Positions 53,969-64,000 of a stretch of 64,000 nt of DNA are shown in pieces (position 1 is the first letter of the stretch; the number at the start of each line of letters is the position of its first letter). Under the pieces are notes generated by a model. It was given only the letters and a program-made list of their open reading frames with translations. It had not been told where the DNA came from and searched no databases. The stretch spans positions 17,504,001 through 17,568,000 of the forward strand of contig CM054182.1 of NCBI GenBank assembly GCA_028829895.1, given 5' to 3'. The DNA is from Sinotaia quadrata. Lineage: Eukaryota; Mollusca; Gastropoda; Architaenioglossa; Viviparidae. Position numbers and translations under genes: made by a program.

Positions 53969-54284
53969 CAAAACATCACGTCAAGGGAAGAGAGGGATGT
54001 ATGAAAGTAGTGTTGACAGTATTTAAAGACAGTGGGTGAGAGAAAGAAAAAAAATGACCAATTATATATAAATATATATATATTTGTAGAAATGTCTAAT
54101 ATATACCACAGTTATATCTATCATTGTAATAAGTCTAAATATGTTTATCCTATTTGTACAAGAGATCTCATATTGGTGTTTGCTCCTTTTCATGTTAAAC
54201 TATTTGTGATATGTTTTAGAGTGACCAGTATGTCTAAAATCTTTATAGCCAGATTGAAAGATCATTCATTTTATCAGATATGTT

Positions 54285-54555
54285 GACTGATAGCTTTTGT
54301 ATGCATGAGTACTTGCACAAATGTTTACATGAATTTTGATGGTTGGAAAAGAGATTTATGTGTTTGTATGCATGAGTACTTGCACAAATGTTTATGTGAA
54401 TTCTGATGGTTGGAAAAGAGATTTTATGTGTTTGTGTGCATGAGTACAGGCACAAATGTTTACATGAATTCTGATGGTTGGAAAAGAGGCTTGTGTGCAT
54501 ATGTAGGGACACAAATGTTTATGTAAACTCTGATGGCTGGAAAAGAGATTTGTGT
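54285..54555 (+). repeat. Minisatellite in 3' UTR, about 64-bp unit, 4 copies
   Basis: tgtatgcatgagtacttgca, caaatgtttacatgaattct and gatggttggaaaagagattt repeats four times. Confidence 0.95.
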
Positions 54556-54654
54556 TCTTTATAAAATGATGAAGTGGGCACTTGCAACAGCTGTTTATCA
54601 TCATAATCCATCATTGTAAAAGTTTGAATTAGATAATACACAACTGCATTCATC

Positions 54655-54865
54655 ACACAACAGTAACTTTTAGTGAGAGAATACACTGGTCATTATTGAC
54701 TGTGTAACAAACTGTAACATTTAGTGAGAGAATGGAGGTCAGTATTGATTGTGTAACAAACAGTAACATTTAGTGAGAGAATACACTGGTCAGTATTGAC
54801 TGTGTAACAATCAGTAACATTTAGTGAGAGAATAGTGTGGTCAGTATTGACTGAGTAACAAAGAG
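54655..54865 (+). repeat. Minisatellite in 3' UTR, about 50-bp unit, 4 copies
   Basis: aacagtaacatttagtgaga followed by gaatacactggtcagtattg and actgtgtaac repeats. Confidence 0.93.
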
Positions 54866-55194
54866 TATTTGGTATCAGGGCATTGATAATCTTTCAGATA
54901 TATTTGGATATAATTATGTATCAATCAGTGTTAAATTTACATTATACTAATACTAAATCAGTAAAGAATCCTCCAATTAAACTTTAGTGAATTATGGTCA
55001 TTTATTTTACAAACGTTTTAAGAAAATAGCTTCATTCCTTGCTTTGTGTACATCACCTTTGAATTGTCAGGTATTCATGTAAACTTATAAGTTATTATAT
55101 GGCTACTAAAGTAAAAGGCTATTTTCATTTAAGACAAGTGTGCATGTATGTGTGGGTGCTTATGTGCTGTTTGTGAGATAATTGTAGTGATGTG

Positions 55195-55340
55195 TAAGAC
55201 AGAGAGATATTAGACAGCAGAAGAGTCAAGAAATATTTCCATGAAATGAAACAAGTTGATGGAGAGCAGAAGAGTCAGGAAATATTATTTCCATGGAAAT
55301 GAAACAAGTTGATGGAGAGCAGAGAGTATTATTTCCACCA
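55195..55340 (+). repeat. About 55-60-bp repeat, 2-3 copies
   Basis: gcagaagagtcaggaaatat and tttccatggaaatgaaacaa, then gttgatggaga, recurs. Confidence 0.88.
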
Positions 55341-55429
55341 TATCACCATTTTTAAGAGTAAATTCTGTCCCAGTACTATTTACTTGTAGTCTTTTATACA
55401 TTTAGAATACAACAAATACACTTTTTAAA

Positions 55430-55690
55430 ATCCTAGTTTGTTTTATAAACTATGGGGTGTAGAAGAGCCCCATTATACATCCTAGTAATGTTTTACAAAC
55501 TATGGGGTGTAGAAGAGCCCCATTATTCATCCTAGTAATGTTTTACAAACTATAGGGTGTAGAAGAGCCCCATTATACATCCTAGTAATATTTTACAAAC
55601 TATGGGGTGTAGAAGAGCCCCATTATTCATCCTAGTAATGTTTCAGAGAACAAAGGATACAGGGATTCCATTATTCATCCTTGTTATGTT
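55430..55690 (+). repeat. Minisatellite in 3' UTR, 57-bp unit, 4-5 copies
   Basis: acaaactatggggtgtagaa with gagccccattatacatccta and gtaatgtttt repeats almost unchanged; the last copy is diverged. Confidence 0.95.
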
Positions 55691-56014
55691 TCATACAGTG
55701 AGTCATATTTTGCACCCTAAGCTAAAGTGAAAATGGCAGAAAAGTGGAAATTTGTATCCATAAGAAATAATAAATCATAGAAGTGGATCATTGTTAAATG
55801 TCATCATTTAAGGAATCTAGTCATCATAATCATTAATGTAAACAAATTGTTACTTTTGTCTATCAGCTATTTTCCCCATATGTGATGAAAACAAGAGAGA
55901 ATGACAACTTAATGGCTGAAATATGACTTTAAATGCACATACAGCAAATAATAAGCATAACATGTATATGTGAGTTAAACATAAGCTGGGACTCCCTCCC
56001 TGATTCACTAAACT

Positions 56015-56250
56015 TGGTCATAATTGTTTTATGAACCATAGTAATCTAACATGTTAACCAGCTGCATTAAACTTGGTAATAACTTGTTTGTGAACAATAC
56101 AATCTAACCATGCTACCATACAGTCTAACTACCTAACCAGCTTCATTAATAACCATTTTATGAACTATACAGTCTAACCATACTAACCATCCTGCATTAA
56201 GCTTGTAATAACCACTGTGTGAACCATAGAGTCTAACATTGCTGCTCAAC
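56015..56250 (+). repeat. Degenerate about 60-bp repeat, about 4-5 copies
   Basis: Words attaaacttggtaataact, tgtgaaccatacagtctaac and catgctaaccagct recur with drift. Confidence 0.85.
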
Positions 56251-56914
56251 TGCATATGGTACCTCATCATGCTACACAAAATAGTCCCTATCTGGTAATA
56301 ATTGTTGTATTGACCATAATATTTTTACTATGCTGCACAAGTTGAGAGCCAATACACAAGATAGTCAAGGTTTGGAATTAAGTCATATGAATCATAATAG
56401 TTTCACTTTGCTGCACAAGATAACCCTATTGAAAAGTAGTCAGGTATCACAAAGCACACAAAACAGTTTTGTCAGGGAAAATAAAGACAAATAAGTAAGC
56501 TTGATATTGACCAATAAACATTATCATTAATTTAGAGTGGTGATAGTGAAGTGATAAAATTTTAGTAAAAATCCCCATATGGTAAATTGTAAATATTGAA
56601 AAGACATTGCTAAGGGTTTAACATACATTCTTAACCGCTTCACTGCACACCTGAGTAAGATCTGGTGCAAAAATAGCAATACCCTTAACATCATATTTCA
56701 AGGGGTTAAAGTGTAGTATGCCACTTACAATCTTCTTTGGTCCATATGCACTCTTATTATAATTATCCTCATAATTTTATGACATCCAGACTGGTAAATT
56801 GTTAGATGGCTTGTGGACTCATTGAATTTAAATAATATATGCATAACTATTTTTTTTTATCGCACTGAAATGATGCGTAAAGTTGATGAGAGCTATGTTG
56901 TGAGAGGAAAGAAT

Positions 56915-57065
56915 GGCCTTGTCATCATAAAGTAGATTTAGTCACTGTTAAAATGTAGTATGCTATAGTGGCCAAGTCATCATAAAGTGGACTTAGCCAA
57001 GTCACTGTTAAAGTGTAGTATGCTATAGTGGTCAAGTCATCGTAAAGTGGACTTAGCCAGTCACT
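56915..57065 (+). repeat. About 60-bp repeat, 2-3 copies
   Basis: aagtcatcataaagtggact, tagccaagtcactgttaaag and tgtagtatgctatagtgg recurs in the presumed end of the 3' UTR. Confidence 0.92.
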
Positions 57066-57462
57066 AATGTGTAGGCAATGAATGTGGAGGAAATAGTGCA
57101 CAAAGTATAAATGGTACATTGTAAAACATTTACTTTAAAACGAGGTTTATTTAATGTGTACTGACTGTAGTTTTTGATAAGTCTTGTGTAGGATGTAACA
57201 GATCTGTGTGCTACAGCATAGTGTTAAGTTTGTTGTTAATATTTATTATTTTTTTAAAATGCACGTGTTAGATCCTTTCTGGAGACATAACCAGTTGGGA
57301 TTTTTTTTGTAACTCATGTTTAATGATTAAAATATTCTGTTGAATCCAAGAACTGTCTTTGTGGAGTGTATTTTATGAATGATAAAGAATGATGTCAGAT
57401 TTTGTATTGCAGATTTAATTAACTGTTTGAGAATTTGTTTATTATATCTGCCACCTATACAT

Positions 57463-57477
57463 TAGATAGATAGATAT

Positions 57478-57571
<94 letters not shown>
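57463..57571 (+). repeat. (GATA)n microsatellite, about 27 copies
   Basis: Almost perfect gata run, one interruption near 57476. The minus strand reads as a Tyr/Leu/Ser/Ile repeat, which is not a protein signal. Confidence 0.98.
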
Positions 57572-57671
57572 TTGTAATTTAAAGCCTCCAATATGGCAAA
57601 TGAGTTGTTTTGATAAAATTACTTTTCTGACAGAGAAAACCAAATGTAAACATAAGTAATTATTAATAAAC

Positions 57672-59095
57672 TGGTATATATTTTATAATTAAACTAACCA
57701 CCTAGCCTACTGATACTATGATTGTGAGTATCGCTTCTAATTTGTAATAGAGTTCATGTATTAGCTATTAACTGGTAACTGCTAAGACACCAAAGACCAA
57801 TATAGAGTCAATAGGTCACCTACAACCTATTTAAAACTCTTCTAATAATAATAATTAGTTTCACATGCTACTTACTCAACTATTTTAATTTATAACTAAA
57901 AGACACTGGCATTCAACAAATCAAACTATAAATAAATAACTTTAACTAAAATAAATAGTCACCTCAGACTGCCCTATCTTAGGACAGATGGAGTACAGCA
58001 AGATAAAGTGTATGCTGGATTATTGAAAGAAAGTTTATCAATAAAATTAATACACAATAACAATACACATCTTACTTTGTGAAATTTAATGCCCCATTAA
58101 TGAAGTTCAATTATATAAGCAAGCATGGAAATATTGTTTTATAAATGGTGGTTGTTAATACAAAAAACACCCAGTTATGGAGAAAGATTTATGAAGCCTT
58201 TCACAAATGGTAAATAAACATGAAGCCAGACTGGCAAGTGTCTCTTCTCCACAACCAATTGTGATGGACTTTTTATGTTGTCAGAATGCTAATTCAAGAG
58301 ACCTTGAATGCTCTGAAAAAAAAAAAAGTCATAAAAAATTTAATTTATATCTTGTGTGAAAGTTTGCAGCTCTCTAATCTCTCTGAGACAATTCTTGACA
58401 GCCTGAAAATCTCTCATATACAAATCTTGACTGCCTGAAAACCTCTTCGAGACAAATCTTGACAGACTGAAAATATCTGAGATCAGTCTTGACAGCCTGA
58501 AAACTTCTCAAAGACACCTCTTAACAGATTGAAATTACATTAATTGTTCTCCTCTTCTAGGTGTTACTCATCCAGAGTGAAATAAACTCCTGCAAGTTAA
58601 TATTATGCTAGGTATTACAGCATTTCTAACTCTTGCCCCCCACACATCTCTTTACCATTTCTTTTCCCAAAGTATGCTCGACTTGTCTTGTTAAGAGATT
58701 AAATGTGTTTGGCTGCCCCCCCCCCCCCTCAAACCTGCATACTTTTAATTATTTTAGTCAAAGTGGGAAAGTAAAAATCAACAATTTTATAACTATGTAT
58801 AACTAAATAATCAACAAAATCATTTATACAATACCTACAAAAGCAAATCACGAAGTAGTATACATGTTAGGTTTTGATGATTACAATTTAAATCTATCAA
58901 GAAAATGTCATTCAAATCAAGTTCATAAGATTATAAATTGTTCAGTCTTTGCATCAAAGTTCTAATGAGCTAATTATCTACTATTGCATGTTGAGTTAAT
59001 AAATTATAAGAAATAGAAAAAATAGTAATCAGAGAAAAACGTTACAACAATGAATCAAGAGTTGGACATGCATTCACTTGATTTTTGTGTGGACT
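57672..59095. other. Downstream sequence with a short repeat cluster
   Basis: No gene seen. At 58375-58535 the words gacaaatcttgacagcctga and aaatctct recur four to five times (about 40-bp unit). C-tract at 58718-58728. Confidence 0.6.
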
Positions 59096-59545
59096 TGTCA
59101 CTGAAGCTGCCAGGGTGCAGCATAGCGGTTACAGATGCAGATTGCAGCTGCTCAGCACGTTATTGACGCACAGAATGACTGAACCACATGTGTAGAATCG
59201 TTCGGTCATCGTCTCAAATCTCATACAGTCACAAATATCCCGTCACTGGAATAATTCAGGAGTTGCAGATAGATGACCAGTTATGTCAGCAGTGTTTTCT
59301 GCTTATTCTCCCTTCTTCAAGACTGGAAGGCTATGGAGATGCAGACCTCAATTACAAATTACACTGCAGCTTCCAACGTAGGCTTCGATAGATTGGTTCC
59401 AAACCACTTGTTAGTCAGAACTTGTCACCATCAACTTGGTAACACAGCACTGGAAATTGTCACAGCACTCACTGGTCACAGACTTCACTGGACGCAGATT
59501 TTACAGCTTTCACCACTCACAACTGCAAACTGATAACTGGTTTGA
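59096..59545. other. Compositionally distinct, less AT-rich patch
   Basis: Starts gaagctgccagggtgcagca followed by tagcggttacagatgc. It has several overlapping short open frames and is much richer in C and G than its flanks. It could be an old mobile element or regulatory DNA. No protein family or tRNA-like boxes recognised with confidence. Confidence 0.3.
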
Positions 59546-62210
59546 AGCACTGCGGAATAAACAAATGCAGTATCAGCTCTCTCCTAACATCTCTTTAAGT
59601 CTATTCTGTTGCTGTCTTTCTCATAACACTAACACATACCTTTACATTCAATTATATTACCAATCAATTTATACTATCGGTTCCACATGTTCGAGAAAGT
59701 TCTAGAATCGTATTTATATATTTTCTTATATAAGTAATATTTACTGCCAGCTCTAAAGTTAGGCATAGGTAGTATAGTTTTAGAGAGATCAGTAGTCTGG
59801 CCGTTTTGAATTATTATTATAATATATATTGCATGTGTTGTATACGTGCAAGCATGAATATATGTGTATAATTGTGCGTGTATTAAGAGAGGAAATAACA
59901 AAATAAATAATGGATGAATGAATGCTTCTAACAGCTCACTCCATACCTTTAGTGCGTTTTTATGGTGTACATATTCGTTAAAAGTTGGTTGAAATTGGCG
60001 AAAGCAACTATATTTGTATTGTATTTTCTAATAATACTTTACGTTAGCTATGTCAGTTTGAAATTATATTTTTGTTTATTAAAGGTGTATGTCATATATT
60101 ATTATTAAAGATGTTCAATGTTACAACTTGTCACTCCTGACATCTTGTACAGTTTTGGATCAGATTGCTCAGATCAATTAAAGTTGTCTATCAGATTTTT
60201 GCATTTTAGTCTTGTAGTTTTTTTTTTTTTAATGTTGTTCGGTTCTGATAGCTTAAGTTTTCTTAAAGTGTAGTCGGATTCTCTAGAAATATTAATTCAC
60301 TTATACGCCGTATTTTGACAGTTTAAGATAATATGGCCCACTGTTGTGTATTGTAACTTAATCTAATGATAAGAGGTTTATGATTACAAGAGATCGGAAC
60401 ATGAAGGTGATCTCCCTTTGGAAACAACCCTTACAAACATAAGTTAAAAAATGCGTCTTAGCAACGACAGTTTCCGGAGCTAATTACACACATGTGTTTA
60501 GATTAGCGTCTGATTGGTCTTTCAATTATGTACTATAAATTCAAATAAGAACAAAATTAAAGAAAAAGAAAGTACAGCACTAACACATAACTATTTTCAG
60601 TGAGTTTTGTGCACTTTTGTTCACTTTAGGAATAGACATGAGTTTAAGAAACAGTATTTATGTTACGCACGAGAACGAGTACGCATTACAAAAAGTAAAC
60701 GACTGTTTTGGTGGGTTTTTTTAATTTAAAAAACTGTCTAAACAGTCACATTTAGATGAAAATTGATAATGTCTACATATATCAAATCCATAATTTAATT
60801 AGAATTAGATATTCGAGGCACACACCCAAAACAAACCAAAAAAAGCAAACTGTTTTAACTGTTATTTTTTAAAGTCAATGATTGATCCATTCCCCCCCCC
60901 CCAAAAAAAAAAAAAAAAAGAAGAAGAAGAAAAGATTATTCTTCATTTAACAACTTAACAACAAGGCGGTATTATTTACTAACGATGACATTAATCCAAT
61001 TGTTAGTGCTATAATCATATATAATAGTCACCAGCCCCGTGTTCCGTGTCATATCACGTTAATTGGTATTGTTTTCTTTGTTTTTAATTTCGAATTTATT
61101 TATTTTGCCTTTTGCGCTCTAATCTGAATCCCTTTTGACTGACAGCAATATTATCTACCTGTTTGCATCGCAAATTCATTATTTTATGATTGTAAATGTG
61201 TCCTTCTCTCCTAACTTTTAGTTACGGTATTGAAACAAATTCATAAAATGAATCGTTATTTAGTTCAGTTTAATTAATTCAAGAACGTTGTGTGCCGGTT
61301 ACGAAAGATAAGAATTATCAGGCCATCTACCAAATTAAAATTCTTAAAATAGTTCGCAGTTAGACTTAATTTCGAAAGAAAGACCGACAATAGAAGGCAA
61401 GTGGCTGTAAAATACATAATTTAAACCGTTATATTTTGTTGGGTTTTTTCCTTCTTTTTTATTGTCAAACGATTTTATTTGTCGTACATGTTTAAACTTG
61501 TCAGCGCTTATTGAGCTGCGAAATAGCTTATGAATGGTAGTTAGGTCACGGAGTAATATTTTTTATAAAGTAAATAAAAAGAAGAAAAGCATAAAGCCTA
61601 CCTATTTTTAGCTGTCGAAATTGACAAAGTTTTCAAGGCTTTTGTGCCAGAAATCATACGAATACATAGTTGTTTGAGGTGGTTGGGGGTTTTTTTGTTT
61701 GTTTGTTTTTTGTCTCTCTCATATAAGTCTTGCGTCTGATTGATCCTGAGCACATTTGCTAAAAGATCCGAGATATTTATTAGCATAGTATTAGAAATGG
61801 AGTAAAATTGCACTTTCCGCTGGTAAATACATTTACATATATGTTTGTGTACATATTCGAATTTAGTGTGTTAATTGAATGTAGAATAGTGATACAATTG
61901 CATTGTTTATCTAATCACAGAACTGTAAACAAATACTTAAACAGGTACTAAATATGCATGTGCAAGTGTGTGCATGCATGCATATGTGTGTGTGTGTGTG
62001 TTGTGATATAACTGAAATGTTCAAATAATCACTGAACTGAAATGAATCCAAAAATTAAACAGGACTGTATATGTATAAACAAATGCAATAGCAAAGTCAT
62101 TTGTTACTAGATATTTTTAATTTAGATTTGAAATTCATATAGTGAATTCATTTTATTCTTGTTTGTTTTCTGTAATACATTTGTATTTTGTTCAGGTTGC
62201 CATGTTATTA
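59546..62210. other. Intergenic sequence, no clear gene
   Basis: Mixed AT-rich sequence; C/A-tracts with an (AAG)n run at 60891-60932, (GT)n at 61984-62002. Nothing recognised as coding. Confidence 0.55.
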
Positions 62211-62224
62211 AGTGCCAATCTAAT

Positions 62225-62375
62225 TTACTTATGTTGTTTTTTTTGAGAGCACCTTTATTTGTTTCATTTATTTGTCTTACCAATCACCAATCTATTTTTA
62301 AAATGCTTGGGTTTTTTGTGTGAGTATCTTTATTTGTTTTATTTTGTCTTACCAATCACCAATCTATTTTTATGT
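62225..62375 (+). repeat. Duplicated about 80-bp segment
   Basis: tttatttgtttcatttattt, gtcttaccaatcaccaatct and atttttaaaatg occur twice. Confidence 0.88.
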
Positions 62376-62774
62376 TTGTTTCTTTAATCAGCATTTGTTT
62401 CTTGTTATTATTTCTATGTAGATTCATCAGTTTTATACTATCTGCAGTTTTTCTTTTGTCTTGGGCAGTTTGATCGAATATTGTAAAATGTTTAGAGCTT
62501 TTATTAAAATAAACAGTCTATTAAGTTACATTTATTATTATTATTTAGTAATATTAAGTGTGGAGAAAATGAAATGTGTTTTTTCATTTAGTACTTACAA
62601 CATTGCAGTTTTTCGTAACCTCATTGAAAAATGTAATTACATGTATTTTTTTTAATAACTGTTAATGCCTGTTTATTTTGTTTTATTTATATGATAGGTC
62701 AATCTTGTCATTTAAATTATCATTTTTGTGACATTGTACATAAATTATTCTTGATGTGTAATTCTAGTTTGCCA

Positions 62775-63195
62775 TTCTTGTAGTTTAAATTGTCACTGCT
62801 GTTGACATTGTTAAACTGTTTTATGGCTGTATAATTTGAATTTGCAGTTCTTAAGTTAAATTGCCAGTGCTGTTAACATTGTTAAGCTTTATTCTGGCTG
62901 TGTAATTTGAATTTGCAGTTCTTAAGTTAAATTGCCAGTGCTGTTAACATTGTTAAGCTTTATTTTGGCTGTGTAATTTGAATTTGCAGTTCTTAAGTTA
63001 AATTGCCAGTGCTGTTAACATTGTTAAGCTTTATTCTGGTTGTGTAATTTGAATTTGCAGTTCTTAAGTTAAATTGCCAGTGCTGTTAACATTGTTAAGC
63101 TTTATTCTGGCTGTGTAATTTGAATTTGCAGTTCTTAAGTTAAATTGCCAGTGCTGTTAACATTGTTAAGCTTTATTCTGGCTGTGTAATTTGCT
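62775..63195 (+). repeat. Minisatellite, about 68-bp unit, 6 copies
   Basis: gtgtaatttgaatttgcagt, tcttaagttaaattgccagt and gctgttaacattgttaagct repeat almost unchanged, with a diverged first copy. Confidence 0.96.
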
Positions 63196-63359
63196 TGCAT
63201 GGTTACCTTTATTGACCACATTTATACTTAAATATCAGCTTATTGATATTTAAATATCAGCACACTGATGCTTAAGTATCATCACATTGATACTTTGAGA
63301 ATTTTCTGTAGTTCTTACATTTAGTGATTATTCATTTCTTTTTTGTTCACTTTACTAGT

Positions 63360-63485
63360 CAGGTATTAGCTTTCTGAGACACCTCTGTAAGATTCAGAAC
63401 AAAATTTGCTGTCCTGAACAAGTGTAATATGGCAAGAAGGGTCATAGAGGCTGGCTGGATTGCAAAATCCGGAAATTCAGGGGGT
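63360..63485 (+). other. Speculative exon or first exon
   Basis: An acceptor-like tttactag at 63352-63359 is followed by an open stretch, SGISFLRHLCKIQNKICCPE, with a possible donor at 63421. Alternatively an ATG at 63429 opens MARRVIEAGWIAKSGNSG before a GGG/gtaatt donor. The local sequence is less AT-rich than the flanks. No family match; could be chance. Confidence 0.15.
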
Positions 63486-63968
63486 AATTATGTTATTTTA
63501 TTGTTTTGCTTTCATATGCTTTTCTCAGTAGAAATATATGACTGTATTTATAACTGTGAGAAATTGTACATTTTTCTAGGATGTTACATCAGATTGAATA
63601 GTAGACACAATTTTTGTGACTTGCATCTTATGTGTGATTATTGTTGAGTTGATTTCATTTACTAGATATAAGCAAAATTACAACTGGGAAGACAGAACTC
63701 TCTAGATTTTCTGCCTTTTTTTACCTTCATCTATTAATTTTATTCAAGTTTTAATAATTTCTTACTGGTTAAAATAATGACTACAATGACAGTTTTAATC
63801 AGTATTGTATAAAATACCCTATAATTATTTTTTCTTGTGTTTAAATATACTTTTCATGGCTGGTAATTTGATGTTTGAAAGAAGAAAAATAATTAATTAT
63901 ATTGTGTATTTATAATGCTGTAGATCACCAGCTATGTTTCTATTTTTGTGACACTGTCTATACATCTG

Positions 63969-64000
63969 TGTGTGTGAGAGTGTGTGTGTGTGTGTGTGTG
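63969..64000 (+). repeat. (GT)n microsatellite reaching the window end
   Basis: tgtgtgtgtgagagtgtgtg continues to the last base. Confidence 0.95.

Larger units (their letters stand above)
53969..57670 (+). other. GBF1: Probable GBF1 3' untranslated region with candidate poly(A) signals
   Basis: No further GBF1 coding sequence follows the stop. Candidate AATAAA hexamers are at 55769-55774, 56480-56485, 56513-56518 and 57665-57670. Which is used cannot be told from sequence, so the 3' limit is a guess. The stretch is full of minisatellites, listed separately. Confidence 0.4.

Noticed and set aside
52387..52770. 127-codon frame after exon 32
   Set aside because: Runs through donor-junction repeat copies. 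It keeps exon-like words because the array was copied from the exon edge, not because it is a separate exon.
57455..57643. Minus-strand frame of repeated LSIY
   Set aside because: Translation of the (GATA)n microsatellite.
59188..59705. Overlapping frames of 67-89 codons as a gene
   Set aside because: Three frames overlap on the same strand without a conserved domain, splice structure or codon pattern favouring one.

Overview
The window is intron-rich, AT-rich animal nuclear DNA dominated by one large plus-strand gene. Thirty-three coding exons between 1112 and 53968 join in a consistent reading frame (all introns GT-AG) to give 1,740 residues. The product is recognisable along its whole length as GBF1, the large guanine-nucleotide exchange factor that activates ARF GTPases at the Golgi/ERGIC. 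The exons for roughly the first 170-180 residues, the start codon and the promoter lie upstream of the window. The crowded minisatellites, the 0.2-5.4 kb introns and the protein divergence suit a lophotrochozoan, perhaps a mollusc. The species is inference only.

Layout: 1-1111 is intron with a degraded transposon-like patch. 1112-14957 encodes the end of the DCB region, an acidic Ser/Thr-rich linker, the HUS domain and the pre-Sec7 linker. 17216-22904 encodes the Sec7 catalytic domain and the start of the HDS region. 24972-48220 encodes the HDS1-HDS3 repeats and their variable linkers. 50781-53968 encodes the low-complexity C-terminal tail. A long, repeat-rich 3' UTR probably runs to about 57.67 kb. 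From 57.7 to 64 kb I see no confident gene, only microsatellites, two tandem arrays, one compositionally distinct patch and a speculative exon near 63.4 kb.

The introns and 3' UTR hold more than 30 minisatellite arrays (units about 20-150 bp) and several mobile-element remains. These include a dispersed unclassified element (about 18.75-20.37 kb, 36.36-37.56 kb inverted, 38.59-40.53 kb, plus a 3' fragment near 7.64 kb); a 1,093-bp element with inverted ends and a 7-bp target duplication (31654-32746); a 43-bp tailed insertion with an 11-bp duplication (3782-3824); a pair of SINE-like repeats (9.98 and 24.74 kb); and a broken pogo/Tigger-type transposase N-terminus (about 34.69-34.89 kb, minus).

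The main unusual observation is that many arrays are not placed at random. At ten splice junctions of this gene (donors of exons 1, 4, 15, 16, 23, 27 and 32; acceptors of exons 20, 23 and 24) the repeat unit carries a copy of the junction itself, with the edge of the exon and the adjoining splice signal. This creates ladders of decoy splice sites. Mobile elements later landed inside some of these and other arrays, so the relative order of events can be read.
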